Positions 60,353-64,000 of a stretch of 64,000 nt of DNA are shown piece after piece; the stretch's first letter is position 1, and each line of letters starts with the position of its first letter. The position numbers and the translations under genes are program-made. Origin of the DNA: Nocardia bovistercoris. Lineage in GTDB: Bacteria > Actinomycetota > Actinomycetes > Mycobacteriales > Mycobacteriaceae. The notes beneath the pieces are model-generated. The model was not told the origin of the DNA and made no database searches. It saw nothing but the letters and a program-made list of their open reading frames with translations. The stretch spans positions 149,541 through 213,540 of the forward strand of contig NZ_JADMLG010000009.1 in NCBI RefSeq assembly GCF_015674855.1, in the 5' to 3' direction.

Positions 60353-60508
60353 CGGCCCATTGTCCTTCGCCTGTCGTCGTGCCGCCGAAACGCGGCTTCG
60401 GCGATTTCTCGTCCGTGCCCGCGGTTCGCACGGCTTTGCCATCGAATACACAGGCTACTGTCAGGGTGGTTGCCCAGGATTGCGGGGGAAGCAGACGAGG
60501 AGGTCCCC

Positions 60509-60622
60509 ATGATCGGATTCGTGACCGCGGTGGGAGCTTTCGCCGTAATGGCCACTATCGCAGCCTCTGGCTATTTTGCGGCGAATGCCCCGCGTCATTT
60601 GGTGCGGTTACGTCACCGTTAG
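60509..60622 (+). CDS. 37-aa single-pass membrane peptide
   Basis: ATG 60509 is preceded by GAGGAGGTCCCC (GGAGG with a 5-nt spacer), an ideal ribosome binding site. The peptide has one hydrophobic helix (VTAVGAFAVMATIAASGYFA), then a basic tail ending RHLVRLRHR, the usual shape of bacterial small membrane proteins. It lies alone between divergent/convergent genes with a TACTGT box about 50 nt upstream. No family is known to me. It is too short for most gene callers. Confidence 0.7.
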   Translation: MIGFVTAVGAFAVMATIAASGYFAANAPRHLVRLRHR

Positions 60623-60625
60623 CTT

Positions 60626-61036
60626 TCATTCCTGCAGCACAGCCTGGACCCGGTCCGCCGCGGCGACGGGATCCTCGTGCTCCCAGATACGCAGGACCCG
60701 CCAACCCGCGGCGTCGAGTTGCGCGTCGGTCGCCCGGTCGCGGGTCACGTTCCCGGCCAATTTCCGCGCCCACCATTCGCCGTTGTTCTTCGGATCGGTG
60801 GCGTGTTCCGGGCAGCGATGCCAAAAGCAGCCGTCGACGTAAACCGCGACTCGCAGGCGTGGAAAGACCACATCGGCGCGACGGCGCTGACCCGCCAGCG
60901 GCGCCCGATCGACGAAATAGCGCAGGCCGCGCCGGTGTAATTCGCGGCGCAACGCCAATTCCGGTTTCGTGCCGCTGCGCCGTTGCCGCGACATGCGCGC
61001 GCTGGTCGCGGCGTCGGTGCGCGGTCTGTCGCTCAT
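60626..61036 (-). CDS. vsr: Very short patch repair endonuclease Vsr
   Basis: 136-aa nicking endonuclease acting at T:G mismatches from deaminated 5-methylcytosine. RRSGTKPELALRRELHRRGLRYFVDR opens the domain. The active-site region ADVVFPRLRVAVYVDGCFWHRCPEH is intact, including the zinc/metal His and Cys residues and the catalytic Asp. The start is ATG 61036, overlapping the methyltransferase stop (ATGA), so expression is coupled. Confidence 0.94.
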   Translation of the reverse strand: MSDRPRTDAATSARMSRQRRSGTKPELALRRELHRRGLRYFVDRAPLAGQRRRADVVFPRLRVAVYVDGCFWHRCPEHATDPKNNGEWWARKLAGNVTRDRATDAQLDAAGWRVLRIWEHEDPVAAADRVQAVLQE

Positions 61037-62178
61037 GCCGCCCAGCCTCCCATCCGGTCCAGATGACTTTCCATGTCATCGATGAATCCGGGTGGGAAAC
61101 GCAACCGTCCCATGCCTGCGCGGCGCAGGAATCCGGCGGTGGCGCGGGCCGAAAGCAACCGCGAGTCGGTGAGGAAATTCTTCAGGTCCTCGTACGGTTC
61201 CTGCACCGGCCAGGTGGATACCGGCGCACGGTATGCCTCCCCTCGAAACCCCCACGCGGCCACCGGCCACGGCTGTCCCGGCGCGAGCGGGGTGTATTCC
61301 GGGGTCGCGCCGTCGGGTTCGCGCAGTCGCGCACCGACCCAGTCGGCCATGCGCACACTCACCGCGTTGCCGATCAACTTCCACCGGTGCCCGACGCGCA
61401 CACCGGGCACTGTCACCGCGGGCGCGGTCCATTCGGGATCGAATCCCTGCAAACGTTCGGCATCGACCAAGCCTGGGGTGACGATCTCGCCGGAGGGCAG
61501 ACGAACGGCGGGCGGACTCGCGATGCCGATCGCCGACCCGCCCTTCAACGTCGGCACCGCGTTCACCGCCCAACCCAGTCCGCGCACGCCCTCGGTCCAG
61601 TAGAAACCGCACGGATCGCGGTCGGGATCGCCGATCTCCGCCGGACCCGCGTCCGCGCCGAACAGCACCGGGCGCGGGTCCTCGGTGCGCGAGGCCAGCA
61701 TCAGCACCCGCTGCCTGCGCTGCGGCAACCCGAACGCGCGGGCGTCGACCACCCGGTAGGCCCAGCTGTAGCCGAGGTCGTCGAGGGCGGCGGTGATGTG
61801 GCGCATCGCCGCGCCTCGGCCCAGTTGCAGCATGAACGGGACGTTCTCGATCAGCAGCCAGTCGGGTCCGCGTTTGCGCCGCACCAGCCGGAAGATCTCG
61901 TCGACCAGACCCGAACGCGCGCCGGTGATCCCCGCGGTGCGACCCGCCTGCGACAGGTCCTGACACGGGAAACCGGCCGCGACCAGTTCGGTGCCCGCCG
62001 GGATCGCCCGCAGCCGCGTCACATCGGTGTGCAGTTCGACCTCGGGGAATCGGGCCGTGAGCACCGCGCGCGCACCGGGATCGATCTCGCAGAGCAGTTC
62101 GGTGTGCCAGCCGTGCGCGGTGAGGCCGAGTTCGAGCCCGCCGATACCGGCGAACAGCCCGACCATGCGCCCCGTCAC
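61033..62178 (-). CDS. DNA (cytosine-5) methyltransferase
   Basis: C5-type methyltransferase of 381 aa. MVGLFAGIGGLELGL (motif I), GFPCQDLSQAG with the catalytic Cys (motif IV) and LLIENVPFML (motif VI) are near the N-terminus. RRQRVLMLASR (motif VIII) follows, then a target-recognition region and IGNAVSVRMADWV (motif X). The start is GTG 62178, with GGAAGGAA 5 nt upstream. No restriction endonuclease is encoded nearby; only Vsr follows, as in the dcm-vsr arrangement. The recognition site cannot be read from sequence. Confidence 0.94.
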   Translation of the reverse strand: MTGRMVGLFAGIGGLELGLTAHGWHTELLCEIDPGARAVLTARFPEVELHTDVTRLRAIPAGTELVAAGFPCQDLSQAGRTAGITGARSGLVDEIFRLVRRKRGPDWLLIENVPFMLQLGRGAAMRHITAALDDLGYSWAYRVVDARAFGLPQRRQRVLMLASRTEDPRPVLFGADAGPAEIGDPDRDPCGFYWTEGVRGLGWAVNAVPTLKGGSAIGIASPPAVRLPSGEIVTPGLVDAERLQGFDPEWTAPAVTVPGVRVGHRWKLIGNAVSVRMADWVGARLREPDGATPEYTPLAPGQPWPVAAWGFRGEAYRAPVSTWPVQEPYEDLKNFLTDSRLLSARATAGFLRRAGMGRLRFPPGFIDDMESHLDRMGGWAA

Positions 62179-62427
62179 AGCTGTTCCTTCCGCGTCCGGC
62201 AAATCCGACCGGGCCGAGATTACTCGAGAAACCGGCGCCGACCCGAGTCGAGGGCGTGGCGAGCACCGGCGGTTGGCGCCGGACGGAGCTCGCGTGTCAT
62301 GCTTCGGATCGGAACCAGCTCCCCGATAATGCCTATCGGCCCGATCACGGCCCCTACGGCGGGGCGGCCTTCTTGCTCTGCGCAGTTCCCGGATTCATCC
62401 ACGCGAGGCCAGGAAAGCGAGCCAACG

Positions 62428-63678
62428 ATGCAGATTCCGTCCACCGCACGCGGCGATTTCCCGAATATCGTCGTGACCAGCGTGGCCGCGACAACGTCGA
62501 TCGCGGGCGATGTCGACTCGACGTGGAAGGCGCTGCTCGACGGCGAGAGCGGCATCGATGTGCTCGACGACGAGTTCATCGACCAGTTCGAATTGCCGGT
62601 GCGCATCGGCGGACACCTGAAGGTAGCGCCCGCCTTGAGCCTCGCCGACGACGAGATCCGCAGACTGTCCTACGTCGAGCAGATGGCGACGGTACTCGGG
62701 CGTGAGGTGTGGCGCAACGCGGGCAGTCCCGAGGTCGACCGTGATCGCCTCGGAGTCTGCGTCGGGACCGGACTCGGCGGGGCGGAGGCGCTCATCGACG
62801 CCAGGGCCAAGCTCGCCAACGGCGGATACCGCAAGGTGTCGCCGTACACGGTGCAGGCGATCATGCCGAACGGGGCGGCGGCCTGCGTCGCGGTCGAGCT
62901 CGGCGCGCGCGGCGGGGTGGCGACGCCGGTGTCGGCGTGCTCTTCCGGGTCGGAGGCGGTCGCGAACGCGTGGAAGATGATCGTGATGGGTGATGCCGAC
63001 ATGGTCGTCACCGGCGGGGTCGAGGGGTCGATCCAGGCTCTCCCCATCGCCGCCTTCACCATGATGCGCGCCATGAGCACCCGCAACGACGCGCCGAAAT
63101 CCGCGTCGCGCCCGTTCGACGTGGACCGCGACGGCTTCGTGTTCGGCGAAGCGGGCGCGATGATGGTGATCGAGACCGAGGCGCACGCCAAGGCGCGCGG
63201 CGCCACGATTCACGCGCGGCTGCTCGGCGCCGGTGTCACCTCCGACGGATTCCACCTGGTCGCCCCTGATCCCGACGGGACCGGCGCGGCCCGCGCGATG
63301 ACGCGCGCGCTGGAGACCGCGGGCCTCACCAAACGCGATATCGGGCATATCAACGCGCACGCCACCGCGACGCCGATCGGCGACACCGCCGAGGCGAGGG
63401 CGATCGGCAAGGCCATCGGCGACCACGCGTCGGTGTATGCCCCGAAATCGGCGCTCGGACATTCGATCGGCGCGGTCGGCGCCCTCGAATCGGTGCTGAC
63501 GGTGTTGAGCATCCGGGACGGCGTCGTCCCGCCGACCTTGAATCTGGACAACCAGGATCCCGAGGTGGATCTCGACATCGTGCGCGGTCGGTCGCGGCCC
63601 GGTGCGATCGACTACGCGGTGAACAACTCGTTCGGCTTCGGCGGTCACAATGTCGCGCTCGCCTTCGGAAGGTACTGA
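62428..63678 (+). CDS. Beta-ketoacyl-ACP synthase, KasA-like
   Basis: KAS I/II condensing enzyme of 416 aa, the same length as mycobacterial KasA. The catalytic Cys171 (SACSSG) has the same number as in KasA; His residues are in NAHATATP and KSALGHSIGAVGA, and GFGGHNVALAFGRY ends the protein. NAHATATP replaces the usual NAHGTATP. It is not in a fabD-acpM-kasA-kasB cluster but is followed by a fatty acyl-AMP ligase, so it may serve a separate long-chain pathway. The start is ATG 62428, with only a weak AGGAAAG upstream. Confidence 0.92.
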   Translation: MQIPSTARGDFPNIVVTSVAATTSIAGDVDSTWKALLDGESGIDVLDDEFIDQFELPVRIGGHLKVAPALSLADDEIRRLSYVEQMATVLGREVWRNAGSPEVDRDRLGVCVGTGLGGAEALIDARAKLANGGYRKVSPYTVQAIMPNGAAACVAVELGARGGVATPVSACSSGSEAVANAWKMIVMGDADMVVTGGVEGSIQALPIAAFTMMRAMSTRNDAPKSASRPFDVDRDGFVFGEAGAMMVIETEAHAKARGATIHARLLGAGVTSDGFHLVAPDPDGTGAARAMTRALETAGLTKRDIGHINAHATATPIGDTAEARAIGKAIGDHASVYAPKSALGHSIGAVGALESVLTVLSIRDGVVPPTLNLDNQDPEVDLDIVRGRSRPGAIDYAVNNSFGFGGHNVALAFGRY

Positions 63679-63806
63679 GCAAGAAACGGTGAAGTGGGAG
63701 TTCAGGTCTCGGGCCTGCTAATCTTCCCGACGCTCCTTGTTCGGTGTCTTTCTGTGTTCGATGTCACTGCCCACCAAGTATGTGCGTTGGATAAAGGATA
63801 TGGCTG

Positions 63807-64000
63807 ATGATCGGCGAGACCTTTGACGATTATGTGGACGAGCGGGGCAAGATCAGGATTCCGGGGGACAAGACCCTCATCGACTTCGTCGACAAGCACA
63901 GCGCGGAGAACGGTGACGGACTCGCCTACCGCTACATCGACTATTCGCGCGAACGCGACGGCGAATACCAGGACCTGACCTGGCGCGAATTCGGCGTCCG
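63807..64000 (+). CDS. Fatty acyl-AMP ligase, FadD32-like (5' end only)
   Basis: The first 64 codons of a gene running past the right edge, so no catalytic motif is visible. The N-terminus (GKIRIPGDKTLIDFVDKHSAENGDGLAYRYIDYSRERDG...QDLTWREFGVR) resembles FadD32 and other FAALs that load fatty acids onto polyketide synthases. The true fadD32 is expected left of the window before pks13, so this is probably a paralogue. The start is ATG 63807, with AAGGA 8 nt upstream. It is 128 nt after the KasA-like gene. Confidence 0.8.
   Translation, partial: MIGETFDDYVDERGKIRIPGDKTLIDFVDKHSAENGDGLAYRYIDYSRERDGEYQDLTWREFGV

Noticed and set aside
60280..62427. Long open frame in front of the KasA-like gene
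   Set aside because: It crosses the vsr and methyltransferase genes antisense and has no protein-like composition. KasA homology starts at 62428.

Overview
This window is high-GC actinobacterial DNA from a mycolic-acid producer, most likely Nocardia or a close relative. The evidence is gene content: a Pks13 condensase with AccD4, two Emb-family arabinosyltransferases, AftA, DprE1/DprE2, GlfT1/GlfT2, the arabinogalactan exporter Wzm/Wzt, an antigen-85-type mycoloyltransferase and the proteasome activator Bpa. In Mycobacterium tuberculosis the counterparts lie around Rv3772-Rv3808. Here the same genes are reordered and interrupted by other genes. No rRNA, CRISPR array, insertion sequence or prophage was seen.

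Layout. 1-5048: 3' part of pks13 and accD4 (mycolate condensation). 5110-20740: cyclophilin, two convergent emb genes, a polytopic GT-C-like membrane protein, aftA, the dprE1-dprE2 operon and a divergent GtrA-type gene. Together these are the decaprenyl-phosphoryl-arabinose and arabinan module. 20745-31658: a more variable stretch with a flavin-reductase-like protein, a molybdopterin oxidoreductase, an XRE regulator, a MarR/MFS pair with a well-resolved divergent promoter, rmlC-rmlA, an HSL-type esterase and a secreted glycine-zipper protein. 31964-48117: rmlB, a DUF2142/GT2/GtrA glycosylation module, glfT2, an SDR, a Pro/Gln-rich membrane protein, rsgA, wzm-wzt-glfT1, bpa, a class V aminotransferase-fold protein and a quinone oxidoreductase. 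48270-64000: lactate-oxidase family enzyme, MarR, tRNA-Ser, Uma2, a MazEF-like pair, a nitric oxide synthase oxygenase, mycoloyltransferase, aromatic aminotransferase, a degenerate dienelactone hydrolase, tRNA-Ser/tRNA-Arg, several housekeeping or hypothetical genes, a C5-methyltransferase/Vsr pair, a KasA-like ketosynthase and the start of a fatty acyl-AMP ligase.

How the genes fit together. RmlA/B/C feed dTDP-rhamnose to the linker unit. GlfT1 and GlfT2 build the galactan, and Wzm/Wzt export it. DprE1/DprE2 make DPA, AftA primes the galactan, and the Emb enzymes extend the arabinan. Pks13/AccD4 make mycolates, and the Ag85-like enzyme transfers them.

Recurring oddities. Several envelope loci carry tandem minisatellites: 24, 57 and 27 bp units in coding sequence, and 30 and 16 bp units outside it. 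Many genes have a TANNNT box 6-7 nt before the start codon, which suggests leaderless mRNAs. Three very short reading frames (upstream of aftA, upstream of rsgA, and at 60509) have good ribosome binding sites. Two proteins keep their enzyme fold but lack the expected catalytic residues. No single new defence or mobile system was identified.
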